Of a stretch of DNA of 59,423 bases, positions 42,140 through 50,446 are shown one piece after another; position 1 is the stretch's first letter; every line of letters starts with the position of its first letter. The notes beneath the pieces were generated by a model. It was not told the origin of the DNA. It was given only the letters and a program-made list of their open reading frames with translations, and made no database searches. The DNA is from Stieleria sedimenti. GTDB taxonomy: Bacteria > Planctomycetota > Planctomycetia > Pirellulales > Pirellulaceae. A program made the translations under genes and the position numbers. The stretch covers positions 2,979-62,401 of the forward strand of contig NZ_JANZKV010000049.1 in assembly GCF_025060895.1 (NCBI RefSeq), read 5' to 3'.

Positions 42140-45100
42140 TTAACGTCCGCCGCCGGGACGACCGCCGCCACCACCGGGTGCACCGCCGCGTCCGCCGCCC
42201 CCGAAGGGTGAGCCTCCGCTGCTGCGGCCGCCGAATCCGCCGGGGCGTCCGCCGCCGAAGGGGCTGCCGCCACCACCGCCACCGAACCGCGATCGAAACG
42301 CTTCGATCCGTTGCCGCATCGCCTCAGCCGCTTCGGTGCTGCTGGAGCTATCGCCTCCGGTCCGCGCCCCCGGGGTACTGGAGGAAGAAGAGGACCCGCT
42401 GTCTTTGGTTTCGACTTTGGCGCTCAGGATGGCTTCCAACGCTTGCACGATGGTGTTTCCGTTAAGTGTACCGGGCAGCGTGTAAACGACGGTCTCGTCT
42501 TCATTGACGCGGCCGCCTTGATCGAGCGCTTCGACCAGCATTTGAATCTCTTCAAAATCCTTGGTCGTGGCCGTGACCACCAGCGAGTTGCTTTGCGTGT
42601 CGACGGCAACGGTGATCTTGGAGCGTTCGCTTTTCGGCGTCTCGGCACCGCCGCCGCGGCCGCCTCGACCGCCGCGCAAGGCGTTGATGAAATCTTCCGG
42701 CGAGGGTTGCCCGCCACGACCTCCGCCTCCGCCGCCGCTATTGCGTCCCTGATCGGCACCGGCGACCCGATCGGCGTAGATCTCCTTGACCACCTTGGCG
42801 ACTTCTGCCGCACTTTGATACAGCACGGGGATCATCCGCGGCGTCGCGGTCAGCTCGATGTTTTCGGGACTTTCCTCGATGTCGATTTTTTCAAGCACCA
42901 TTTCGATGACTTGCAAGTCCAGCTCGTTGGCTTGGATGAACAGCGCGTTGAGTCGTAGATCGGGAACGATGTTGACCGAACCGGTGGAGGTCAGAATGGA
43001 CTTGGCCGAAGAGGTCTCGCCACCGCCACCGCCGGCCAATCCCATCAATCCACCCAGCATGCCGCCGCCGAGTCCGCCGGTGATCGAGTCGGTCAGGCTG
43101 CCCGCCGAGTCGCCGCCACCGAGAATGCTGGCAATCATTTCGGCAGCGATATCGGCCTGGATGTACTTCAACCAGTAGATCGTCGGCAGGTCACTGGAGG
43201 TTCCCATCGGGCCGATCAGCTGTGACAGCAGTTCTTCCAATTCGTCCAACGCTTCGGTGTCATCCGAAGCGATCCGAATGCCGTTGGGCGTCAGTTCGAT
43301 CATGATGTCCGGACTGGGCGATTTGGCGACTTCGGTGGTGACGGGTTCGGGTTGGACGTTGACGGGTTGGTTGTCCGCCGGGCTGGATGCCGCTGAGTTA
43401 GATGCCGCTGAGTTAGATGCCGCTGAGTTAGATGCCGCTGAGTTAGATGCCGCTGGGGCTTGGGTGAGGTAGTAGAACCGTTGCGAATCGAAGCGGGAGG
43501 CGTCGAGATTGCTGGCAGGGTTCGACGTCGATTGCGGCGGCGAGGTCGAGCTGGAAGGAGCCCGCTGGATCTTGCGATCGCGGATGCCGTTGGATTCACC
43601 GGCCCCGGACGGAGACACAACACGGATCGGATTATCGCGTCCGGTCATTCGCCAGTACAGTTGCAGCTGTCGCAACGCGTCTTCGGCTTGGCGTCCGTTG
43701 AGCGGTAACAGTCGGACTTTCCCGCTGAGCAACCCTTCGCTGGTGGTGCCGTCGAGTTGGTCGAGCAGCCGTCGGATCTGTTCGATTTCGTCTTGCGAGC
43801 CGCGAACCCACAATTTCCCGGTCGCCGGATCGCCGTCAACGATCGGACCGCTGGTGTTTTCTTCGGTCACGCCGAAGTACTTGTTGATGGTCAGCAAGGC
43901 TTGGGCGGGGTCGATGCGTTTGAGCTGAAAGACTTCGAAGTCTTCACCGCTGCCTTCCATCTTGGCAATCACTTCGGTGATCTGCTTGTGGGTGTTGGGG
44001 GTTGCGAAGGCGATGATGGCGTTGGTGGCGGGATCGATGGCGACACGCGTGCCGGGTTCGTCTTGCAATAGCGTTTGCAGGACTTCGAACACGGTGGCGG
44101 GATCAGCGACACGAACGAAATGGGTTTGGAACAGGGGACGAGCCACTTCCGCCTCGGTCGCGTCACCGGAACCTTCCAGCGGTTGGTCGGCTTTGGCGAT
44201 CAGGTTCTCCAGAATGCTGACCTTGGATCGCAACCCGGTGGCATAAATACGATCGCCATAGAGCCCGACGGAGATGCGAATGTCGTCGTTGGAGTTTTCG
44301 TCGGCTTCCAGGCCGAGCAAGGGGCGAGCGGTTTGCAGCAATTCCTCGGCGCTGCGGTGTTGCAGTTTGATCTCGTGCACTTCCTGGTCGGATTGTTTGA
44401 TGACCTCGCGGATCGCGACCAGCTTCTCCGCCCGTTCGGTCACTTTGGCTTGGCGAGCGCTGTCGAGCACGATCACCCGCCCCCACGGACCGACCATCTG
44501 TGGCAATTGTGTTTTGGCTTCGTCGGGCGTCATGCTGCCGAGCGGAAAGATCGCGGTCACGATATCGCTTTTGCCGCGTGATTCCAGTTCGTCCAGCGGC
44601 ACTAAATCGGCCAACTCGCTAATCAGTTTGTCGGCGTTTTCGACTTCCAGGTCGATCAAGAACAACATTCGACCGCGGCGGACCAAGGCGTAACCGCGAT
44701 CGAGCAGCAATCGATTCAACAGATCCAAGGACTCGGCGACCGTGTACATCCGCGAGCGATCGATGAAGGAGATCGAGCCTTCGGGGTAGCGGTCGATCTG
44801 GAGCGACAAATCGCCTTCGGTCGCCATCCAATTCAGCACGTCGTTCCAGCTGGCACCGGTGAAATTGAAACGCAGCAAGGGTTGTTGGGGACGATCGAGT
44901 TCGTCCAACAAAATCCGTGCGGCTTCTTCCGGTGTCACGTCCTCGCCGCGGAGTGCCGGTGAAGATTGAGTCGTCGGGGGCTGGTCCGACGGCGAGGCGG
45001 GGACTTGGTCTTCGCTGTCCTCGGTGGCGTCGATCTCCTCAGTGGGGGCGCCGGCCGTTTCGGCTGCCGGGTCTCCCTCGGGCGTCTGTTCTTGTGCCGA

Positions 45101-45268
45101 AAGCGTCGAGATCGGCAGCATGGATGCCAACACGGCGGCGAAAAGGATCTGAAGAGACGACTTCGCCAGCCCGGACGACTGCCGCAGCGGCAGGCGGATG
45201 CTGGCGCCAAGCGGTGCGTTGCTATCGGTGCACGAGCTTTCGGTGCACGATGGGAGTTGGAAATGCAT
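42140..45268 (-). CDS. Secretin N-domain protein (GspD-like) with glycine-rich C-terminus and no visible pore domain
   Basis: 1042 residues. A signal peptide lies near residues 35-60 (SSLQILFAAVLASMLPISTLSAQ), then an acidic/Pro linker. An N0-like domain follows (LLRFNFTGASWNDVLNWMATEGDLS ... YALVRRGRMLFLIDL), and then about five or six secretin N1/N2/N3-type repeats, for example FPLGSMTPDEAKTQLPQMVG, HFVRVADPATVFEVLQTLL, FQLKRIDPAQALLTINKYFG and YWLKYIQADIAAEMIASILGG. Linkers are Gly-rich, and one contains an AASNS tandem repeat. The end is a Gly/Ser/Arg-rich tail (GGGGGGSPFGGGRPGG). I do not see the conserved C-terminal secretin barrel domain. It heads the gspE-gspF cluster, so it may be the periplasmic partner of another secretin or a divergent outer-membrane component. 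Confidence 0.85.
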   Translation of the reverse strand: MHFQLPSCTESSCTDSNAPLGASIRLPLRQSSGLAKSSLQILFAAVLASMLPISTLSAQEQTPEGDPAAETAGAPTEEIDATEDSEDQVPASPSDQPPTTQSSPALRGEDVTPEEAARILLDELDRPQQPLLRFNFTGASWNDVLNWMATEGDLSLQIDRYPEGSISFIDRSRMYTVAESLDLLNRLLLDRGYALVRRGRMLFLIDLEVENADKLISELADLVPLDELESRGKSDIVTAIFPLGSMTPDEAKTQLPQMVGPWGRVIVLDSARQAKVTERAEKLVAIREVIKQSDQEVHEIKLQHRSAEELLQTARPLLGLEADENSNDDIRISVGLYGDRIYATGLRSKVSILENLIAKADQPLEGSGDATEAEVARPLFQTHFVRVADPATVFEVLQTLLQDEPGTRVAIDPATNAIIAFATPNTHKQITEVIAKMEGSGEDFEVFQLKRIDPAQALLTINKYFGVTEENTSGPIVDGDPATGKLWVRGSQDEIEQIRRLLDQLDGTTSEGLLSGKVRLLPLNGRQAEDALRQLQLYWRMTGRDNPIRVVSPSGAGESNGIRDRKIQRAPSSSTSPPQSTSNPASNLDASRFDSQRFYYLTQAPAASNSAASNSAASNSAASNSAASSPADNQPVNVQPEPVTTEVAKSPSPDIMIELTPNGIRIASDDTEALDELEELLSQLIGPMGTSSDLPTIYWLKYIQADIAAEMIASILGGGDSAGSLTDSITGGLGGGMLGGLMGLAGGGGGETSSAKSILTSTGSVNIVPDLRLNALFIQANELDLQVIEMVLEKIDIEESPENIELTATPRMIPVLYQSAAEVAKVVKEIYADRVAGADQGRNSGGGGGGRGGQPSPEDFINALRGGRGGRGGGAETPKSERSKITVAVDTQSNSLVVTATTKDFEEIQMLVEALDQGGRVNEDETVVYTLPGTLNGNTIVQALEAILSAKVETKDSGSSSSSSTPGARTGGDSSSSTEAAEAMRQRIEAFRSRFGGGGGGSPFGGGRPGGFGGRSSGGSPFGGGGRGGAPGGGGGRPGGGR
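43386..43455. repeat. 15-bp in-frame tandem repeat (AASNS) in the secretin-like gene
   Basis: The unit GATGCCGCTGAGTTA is repeated four full times plus a partial copy. On the minus strand it encodes AASNS repeats in a linker between secretin N-domains. Copy number can vary without breaking the frame. Confidence 0.9.
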
Positions 45269-45844
45269 TATTGCAGCGGTTTTGTCAAAAGAAGTGGATG
45301 AGATTTCGACTCAATGGGCCTGCGGACCGGCTCATTCTAATTGCCCCCCATCAAATCGACTGGCACCAATCGCGCCAGTTTTTGGAAGCGGAGATCACTT
45401 CGCCGGCCCACTGATCTAACCTTCCGCGCGGGCCAGGGTTTCTCGACCGATCGCGGATTTCGGTTGATTCGTGCGGTTTTCATGCCAGTTGATCCCCGCG
45501 GAGGCCTGGTTTTCGCACTCTATGCCCCTCTGGGCGGGGCATGACGATGTCCGGAATTGACTTCGCGACGGACCCCGTGTTGCCGAACCGGTCGTAGGAT
45601 CAGTCGCCGGTGGGCTTCTAAAAAATCTGAGCGAGGGGTGTTTTCGGTTCTACGAACGACACTTTCGGGTTGGTACGATACGCACTGACGCCGGCCGGCG
45701 ATCAAACGCGATTCCGCCAGGGCACCAGGCCACCAGGCCACCAGGCCACCAGGGCACCAGGGCACCAGGGCACCAGGGCACCGACGCCGGCTTGCCGCAG
45801 GATTAACCACGAGCAGATCTACCGCTGTTCGCATCGAAGGGAAC
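45269..45844. other. 576-bp divergent intergenic region
   Basis: It lies between the secretin-like gene and map and contains no supportable gene. Besides the 8-bp satellite (separate entry) there is a perfect 7-bp stem, ATGCCCC/GGGGCAT with a 7-nt loop, at 45522-45542. Confidence 0.45.
45721..45782. repeat. 8-bp tandem repeat, G(G/C)CACCAG, about 8 units
   Basis: Seven full 8-bp units (GGCACCAG or GCCACCAG, in runs of like units) and a partial eighth, ending 62 bp before the map start codon. It is not in frame with map, so expansion would alter the leader length or the promoter region rather than the protein. Confidence 0.88.
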
Positions 45845-46651
45845 ATGAAAGGAATGCTGCAAAAGCAACGAAAACTGATTCTAAACGACCAGCAACGCGA
45901 TGCGATGCGCCGCGCCGGACGCGTCAATGCGAGCCTGATGGACTACATCCGACCGCACATCAAGGCCGGCATCACCACGGGCAGAATCGACGAGATGATC
46001 GCACAGTGGACGCTCGACAACGGGCATACCGCGGCAACGCTGGGGTATCAGAATTTCCCGAAAAGCTGCTGCACGAGCATCAATGAAGTGATCTGCCATG
46101 GCATCCCCGGCGACGAGGAGCTGACAGACGGCGACATCGTCAACATCGACGTGACCACCATCGTCGACGGCTGGCACGGGGACCAAAGCGAAACGTTTTT
46201 GATCGGAGAGGTCTCCGAGGAGCGCAAAGCGGTCACTCAATGCGCCTTTGACTGCATGCACCTGGCGATCGACGCGCTGACTCCCGGATGCACGGTTTCG
46301 AAAATCGGCGAGACGATCGTGCCCGAGGCGCATCGGCGTGGTTTTTCGGTCGTCCGCGAATACGTCGGGCACGGACTGGGGAAACAATTTCACCTGGATC
46401 CCTCGATCCCCCACTTCCCGAATCGGCAAAGCCGTATCGATCGACTGTTCCCCGGCATGTGTTTCACCGTCGAACCGATGATCAATGCCGGAACCCGCTA
46501 CGCCCGCTGCGACAAGGTGGATGGATGGACGGTGCGGACCAAAGACGGGCGCCCGTCGGCCCAATTCGAACACACGGTGATGATGACCGAGGACGGCCCC
46601 GAGATTCTGACCCAGTGCAATGACGGCCCCCGCAAAGGCCATCAATTTTAA
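45845..46651 (+). CDS. map: Type I methionine aminopeptidase
   Basis: A 268-residue enzyme that removes the initiator methionine. All five metal ligands are visible: Asp102 (NIDVT), Asp113 (GDQSETF), His176 (GHGLGK), Glu210 (FTVEPM) and Glu242 (QFEHTVM). The substrate-side motif CTSINEVICHGIP is conserved. The start at 45845 follows GAAGGGA; the ATG at 45854 with AAAGGA is an alternative. An N-terminal SEC-C zinc finger is absent. The ThuA gene follows 70 bp later on the same strand. Confidence 0.95.
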   Translation: MKGMLQKQRKLILNDQQRDAMRRAGRVNASLMDYIRPHIKAGITTGRIDEMIAQWTLDNGHTAATLGYQNFPKSCCTSINEVICHGIPGDEELTDGDIVNIDVTTIVDGWHGDQSETFLIGEVSEERKAVTQCAFDCMHLAIDALTPGCTVSKIGETIVPEAHRRGFSVVREYVGHGLGKQFHLDPSIPHFPNRQSRIDRLFPGMCFTVEPMINAGTRYARCDKVDGWTVRTKDGRPSAQFEHTVMMTEDGPEILTQCNDGPRKGHQF

Positions 46652-46721
46652 CGTCGACCGCTCGCCCCGCGACGACCTCTCCTGCTCCATCGGTTGATCC
46701 GACTCTCCAAGGCCCTCCACC

Positions 46722-47624
46722 ATGAATCCGCTCCAAAGTCTCTCTGTCGGCCGTCTCTCTGTCGGCCGTCTCTCTGTCGGCCGTCGCGCCCTGTACCTGT
46801 TCCTGTGCGGCGTCGCGCTGATTTCGTTCGCCGCGGTCCGACCGGCCCACGCGCAGGACAAACCGCTCAAGGTCTTGCTGGTCGCCGGCGGGTGCTGCCA
46901 TGACTATGCAACCCAAACCCAATTGCTGAAGCAAGGCATCGAGAAGCGGATCAATGCCGTGGTGACGATCGAATTTAATCCCAGCAAGACGACCGGCACC
47001 CGTTTTGAAGTCTACGAGTCGGAGGACTGGGCCGAAGACTACGACGTGATCCTGCACGACGAGTGCTCCGCGTCGGTCACCGAACGCCCCTACGTCGATC
47101 GTATTCTGGCTGCCCACCGGGCCGGCGTTCCGGCGGTCAACCTGCACTGCGCGATGCACAGTTACCGCTGGGGCGATTTCCGAAACCCGGTCGAAATCGG
47201 GGCCGAGAACGCCGGTTGGTACGAAATGATCGGCGTCCAATCGACCGGCCATGGTCCTCAATCCCCGATCGACGTCCACTACACTCAAGCGGATCATCCG
47301 GTAACCAAGGGGCTGAACAACTGGACGACGATCAACGAAGAGCTTTACAACAACGTCCGAGTGTTTGGGAACACCCAAGTGCTGGCGACCGGGGATCAAG
47401 TTCAATCGCCGCGAAAGAGGGATCTGAACCAGAACCCCAACGCCAAACCCAAAACGGCTCAGGCGGTCGTGGTTTGGACCAATCTGTACGGGCCCAAGCA
47501 AACCAAGATCTTTAGCACCACGCTCGGCCACAACAACGAAACCGTCGGCGACGATCGCTACCTGGACCTGGTCTCCCGCGGGATACTCTGGGCCACCGAC
47601 AATCTGAAAGCGGACGCCAAGTAA
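46722..47624 (+). CDS. Secreted ThuA-domain protein
   Basis: 300 residues. The signal peptide is preceded by a threefold SVGRL repeat (three 15-bp units) and has the core LYLFLCGVALISFAAVRPAHA-Q. The mature part is a ThuA/glutamine-amidotransferase-like fold: KVLLVAGGCCHDYATQTQLLKQGI, DYDVILHDECSAS, GVPAVNLHCAMHSYRW and HPVTKGL, with F/Y-x-T-x-LGH-N near the end (IFSTTLGHNNETV). ThuA domains are common in planctomycete extracytoplasmic proteins linked to carbohydrate use. The Cys typical of amidotransferases is not placed convincingly, so the activity is unknown. Confidence 0.9.
   Translation: MNPLQSLSVGRLSVGRLSVGRRALYLFLCGVALISFAAVRPAHAQDKPLKVLLVAGGCCHDYATQTQLLKQGIEKRINAVVTIEFNPSKTTGTRFEVYESEDWAEDYDVILHDECSASVTERPYVDRILAAHRAGVPAVNLHCAMHSYRWGDFRNPVEIGAENAGWYEMIGVQSTGHGPQSPIDVHYTQADHPVTKGLNNWTTINEELYNNVRVFGNTQVLATGDQVQSPRKRDLNQNPNAKPKTAQAVVVWTNLYGPKQTKIFSTTLGHNNETVGDDRYLDLVSRGILWATDNLKADAK
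46741..46785. repeat. 15-bp tandem repeat x3 in the ThuA signal peptide region
   Basis: Three identical units TCTCTGTCGGCCGTC encode SVGRL repeats in the n-region of the signal peptide. Each extra unit adds one positive charge without a frameshift. Confidence 0.9.
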
Positions 47625-47636
47625 CGGGACAACACT

Positions 47637-47657
47637 GCTGTCGTAACGCTCGACAGC
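47637..47657. terminator. Hairpin after the ThuA gene
   Basis: A perfect 7-bp stem GCTGTCG/CGACAGC with a 7-nt loop, 12 bp after the ThuA stop codon and before the convergent egtD. No T run follows. A candidate terminator for the ThuA transcript. Confidence 0.45.
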
Positions 47658-47666
47658 GCGTGCAGG

Positions 47667-47690
47667 AGCCGCCGGCCGGCGACGGCGGCT
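47667..47690. terminator. Hairpin overlapping the egtD stop codon
   Basis: An 8-bp GC-rich stem, AGCCGCCG/CGGCGGCT, with an 8-nt loop in the convergent gap. It could end transcription from either side. No T run. Confidence 0.45.
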
Positions 47691-48660
47691 ACATTTGCCC
47701 GCCGGTGACCACCAGATGCAGCACGGCAAACAGCCGGTCATCATCGGTCCAACTGCGATGCAATGCCAACCCTGCACGAGCGGCCAGCTTCGAAAAGCCG
47801 TCGATCGTGTATTTGTGCGAATACTCGGTGTGAATCAATTCGCCTGCATCGAGCTGAAACGAGTTCTCCGCGATGCGGATCGTTTGTCGTTTCAACGAGC
47901 GAATGTAGATTTCGATTCGGGACGCTTCCCCGTTGTAGAACGCGACGTGTTCGAACGCTTCCACGTCGATCTCGGCGTCCAGTTCGTCGCCAATCCGATG
48001 CAACAGGTTTAGATTAAATGCCGCCGTCACGCCGGCATCGTCGTTGTACGCGCGCTCCAAGGTCTCGACATCTTTGACCAGGTCGATCCCGATCAGCAGC
48101 CCGCCGCCATCGCCGCATCGCTCGGTGATCGATCGCAACAGTCGCTCCGCCTCGGCCGGTTCAAAATTTCCGATCGTCGATCCGGGAAAGTAAACGGCAC
48201 AGTGCGTGGCGGGTTTGCGAGGGGTTGGAAGTGAAAACGGGCGGGTGAAATCGGCGGTCACCGGAATCACCTCCAGCTGCGGATAATCCGCCCGTAAACG
48301 TTCTGCCACACGTTGTAGATGCCGATGCGAAATATCGACCGGGACATAAGCGACCGGGTCGATCAGATGATCCAGCAAGATTCGGGTTTTGATGCTGCTG
48401 CCGCTACCATACTCAACCAACATCGCTCCCGAATCGATCTGGGCGCCCATCTCCGACGCGTACCGATCCATGATGGCTTGCTCGGTCCGAGTCAGGTAGT
48501 ACTCGTCGAGTTCACAAATTTCGTCAAACAGGGCCGACCCGCGTTTGTCGTAAAAATACTTGCACGGCAACCGTTTGGGGCTCTTGCCGAGTCCCGTGAT
48601 CACGTCGTGCTGAAACGTGATCGATCGAGAAGACGCTTTTGGCGGTGCGGTTTTTAACAC
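47689..48660 (-). CDS. egtD: L-histidine N-alpha-methyltransferase EgtD
   Basis: About 323 residues from a GTG at 48660 preceded by CAGGGT; the open frame can be extended to a TTG at 48690 that lacks a ribosome binding site. EgtD trimethylates histidine to hercynine with SAM. Conserved features: LPCKYFYDKRGSALFDEICELDEYYLTRTE, SAM loop LVEYGSGSSIKT, PVDISHRHL, FPGSTIGNFEP, GIDLVKD and AFNLNLLHRI. The C-terminal IHTEYSHKYT and the end DRLFAVLHLV are also typical. It lies downstream of egtB with a 51-bp gap on the same strand, giving the two core ergothioneine genes in the order egtB-egtD. Confidence 0.95.
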   Translation of the reverse strand: MLKTAPPKASSRSITFQHDVITGLGKSPKRLPCKYFYDKRGSALFDEICELDEYYLTRTEQAIMDRYASEMGAQIDSGAMLVEYGSGSSIKTRILLDHLIDPVAYVPVDISHRHLQRVAERLRADYPQLEVIPVTADFTRPFSLPTPRKPATHCAVYFPGSTIGNFEPAEAERLLRSITERCGDGGGLLIGIDLVKDVETLERAYNDDAGVTAAFNLNLLHRIGDELDAEIDVEAFEHVAFYNGEASRIEIYIRSLKRQTIRIAENSFQLDAGELIHTEYSHKYTIDGFSKLAARAGLALHRSWTDDDRLFAVLHLVVTGGQM

Positions 48661-48711
48661 GGTGCGTACCCTGAACCATGGTCGAGTCAACTAGCGGGGG
48701 ACTCTGGTACT

Positions 48712-50079
48712 TTAGGAGCGTGCCAACCGGATGCCGGTAAATTGCCAGCGCGACTCTGGGGCGAAGAAATTGCGATAGCTCGGTCGCGCATGTCCAGACG
48801 GAGTCGCGCATGATCCGCCCTTGAGGACGAAGACGTTGCACATGAATTTCCCGTTGTATTCGCCCAACGCACCCGCCGGCGCCCGGTAGCCGGGGTATGC
48901 CGAGTAGTGGCTGCTGGTCCATTCCCAAACGTTGCCCATAACGTCGGCCAATGGAGGCCGGCCGGAGTCGTCACGGTCGATGCCACTGTATTGAGATTGC
49001 GGATTGCGGTAACCGTCCGTGCCAGACAACTTGGGGTGGATACAGCGACCGCTGCGGAGCAGTTCGTCGCTCCAATTGCCGCGTTGCAATGCCGAGAACG
49101 GGTCGTCCAGCTGGCAGCAGACGGCGTGTTCCCATTCGGCTTCGGTTGCCAATCGGCATCCGGCCCAGCGGGCAAATGCGTCGGCTTCGAAATAACTGAC
49201 ATGGCAGACGGGCTGATCGAGCCGAATCGGCTTGCGTCCGGACAACGTGAAGTGCGACCAACGCGAGCCCGTTTTGGTCCAATACAACGGCGATCGCCAG
49301 CCGTGCTCGTTGACCGCCGACCATCCCAGCGACAACCACAGTTCGGGCCGATCGTATCCCCCATCTTCCATGAACTCCAGGTACTCGCGATTGGTCACGC
49401 AGCGATCAGCGATTTGAAAGGGTTCTAGAAAGACACGGTGTCGGGGGAGTTCGTTATCGAAACAAAAGGAGTCGCCGTCGTGTCCGATCCGAACCACCCC
49501 CGGATCAAACTCGACCCATGACTGACCGACCGCTGCGTCGAGATCTTCACACGCTCCATCGCGATACACCGGTGCAAGCGGATTGCATGAAAGTGCGTGT
49601 TTCAGATCGGTCAGCATCAATTCCTGATGCTGTTGTTCGTGATGGATTCCGATTTCCAACACGTGCCGCTCATCGTCGGTCAGATCGTGGCCGTCGACGA
49701 GCGACCGCATCGCTTGATCGACGTGGCTGCGATAGTCGAGCGTCTCCGCCAAATTGGGACGAGACATCAAGCCGCGTTTGCCCCGCGGGTATTGTTCGCC
49801 GACGCTGTTGTAATAGGAATTGAACAAATACTCGAAACGTTCATCAAACGGCCGGTAATCTCCGCTCGGTTTCAGCAAAAACGTTTCAAAGAACCACGTC
49901 GTGTGCGCCAGGTGCCAACGGATCGGGCTGGCATCGTCCATCGACTGAATCACGCAGTCTTCGGGGGACAGAGGTTCGACGATCAGTTCTGAAAACGCAC
50001 GGACCTGAAAGAAATGATCGATCAAGCTATCCGCAGCGTGCGCGTTTTGGACCGCCACCGTCCCGCTATTGGTGCCCAT
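48712..50079 (-). CDS. egtB: Ergothioneine sulfoxide synthase-type protein EgtB
   Basis: 455 residues from the ATG at 50079, with GGGGGAA upstream. EgtB is a non-haem iron enzyme that joins hercynine to cysteine or gamma-glutamylcysteine with O2. An N-terminal DinB-like domain supplies the iron ligands: His59 in WHLAHTTWFFE, and His147 and His151 in HHEQQHQEL. The C-terminal FGE-sulfatase-like domain has FDNELPRHRVFLEPFQIADRCVTNREYLEFMEDGGY, PVCHVSYFEADAFARWAG, RLATEAEWEHA, NVWEWTSSHYSAYPGY and the end SYRNFFAPESRWQFTGIRLAR. No egtA, egtC or egtE lies nearby, so a direct cysteine route (as in Chloracidobacterium EgtB) and an unlinked lyase are plausible. Confidence 0.95.
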   Translation of the reverse strand: MGTNSGTVAVQNAHAADSLIDHFFQVRAFSELIVEPLSPEDCVIQSMDDASPIRWHLAHTTWFFETFLLKPSGDYRPFDERFEYLFNSYYNSVGEQYPRGKRGLMSRPNLAETLDYRSHVDQAMRSLVDGHDLTDDERHVLEIGIHHEQQHQELMLTDLKHALSCNPLAPVYRDGACEDLDAAVGQSWVEFDPGVVRIGHDGDSFCFDNELPRHRVFLEPFQIADRCVTNREYLEFMEDGGYDRPELWLSLGWSAVNEHGWRSPLYWTKTGSRWSHFTLSGRKPIRLDQPVCHVSYFEADAFARWAGCRLATEAEWEHAVCCQLDDPFSALQRGNWSDELLRSGRCIHPKLSGTDGYRNPQSQYSGIDRDDSGRPPLADVMGNVWEWTSSHYSAYPGYRAPAGALGEYNGKFMCNVFVLKGGSCATPSGHARPSYRNFFAPESRWQFTGIRLARS

Positions 50080-50302
50080 GCCAAGGTTCCCCCGTAATAA
50101 AATCGAAATGTCCCGTGCACTCTGTCGACAATGCTCTCTAAGCAACCGATTTTAAGAGACAACCGGGGCGAGAAGGGTTGCCGGCGGCAAAATTGTTGAA
50201 ATCAATGAGGGGTTGGACACGCGCCACTGGCTAACGCGGCGTGCTGGCTGGCGCGACGTGCTGGTGATTTCAGCGGGACGCGTGAGCGAGCGGCGCGTGG
50301 CT

Positions 50303-50430
50303 ACGCTGTGAAGCATTTATTCCCTGCGTTTTACGAGGTGTTAGCGGCAGGGCGCAAGCCCTCCGGTTCCTCAACGTTCCCGAAACACCGGAGGGCTCGC
50401 GCCCTACCGCTAAAAAATACTTCACAGCGT
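50303..50430. mobile_element. 128-bp MITE-like palindromic element
   Basis: The terminal inverted repeats ACGCTGTGAAG (50303-50313) and CTTCACAGCGT (50420-50430) match perfectly, with similarity continuing inward (CATTT versus AAATA). Nested inside is a second inverted repeat, GTTAGCGGCAGGGCGC near 50340 and CTCGCGCCCTACCGCTAA ending near 50413. The core is shared with the repeats at 35944-36096. It has no coding capacity. It lies in the gap 50080-50446 between the egtB start and the patatin stop. No clear target duplication was identified. Confidence 0.6.
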
Positions 50431-50446
50431 CAGGCGCGTGGGTTGG

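Noticed and set aside
42001-42282. Longer GspE start extending into the secretin-like gene
   Set aside because: The extension is Ala/Pro-rich antiphase sequence of the secretin's Gly-rich tail; the ATG at 42000 gives the family's normal length and N-terminus.
45721-45782. CRISPR-like array near map
   Set aside because: The unit is 8 bp with no spacers and no cas genes nearby; it is a simple satellite.
46482-47777. 431-codon minus-strand open frame across map and the ThuA gene
   Set aside because: It spans two recognisable plus-strand genes and their gap, and its translation shows no family features.
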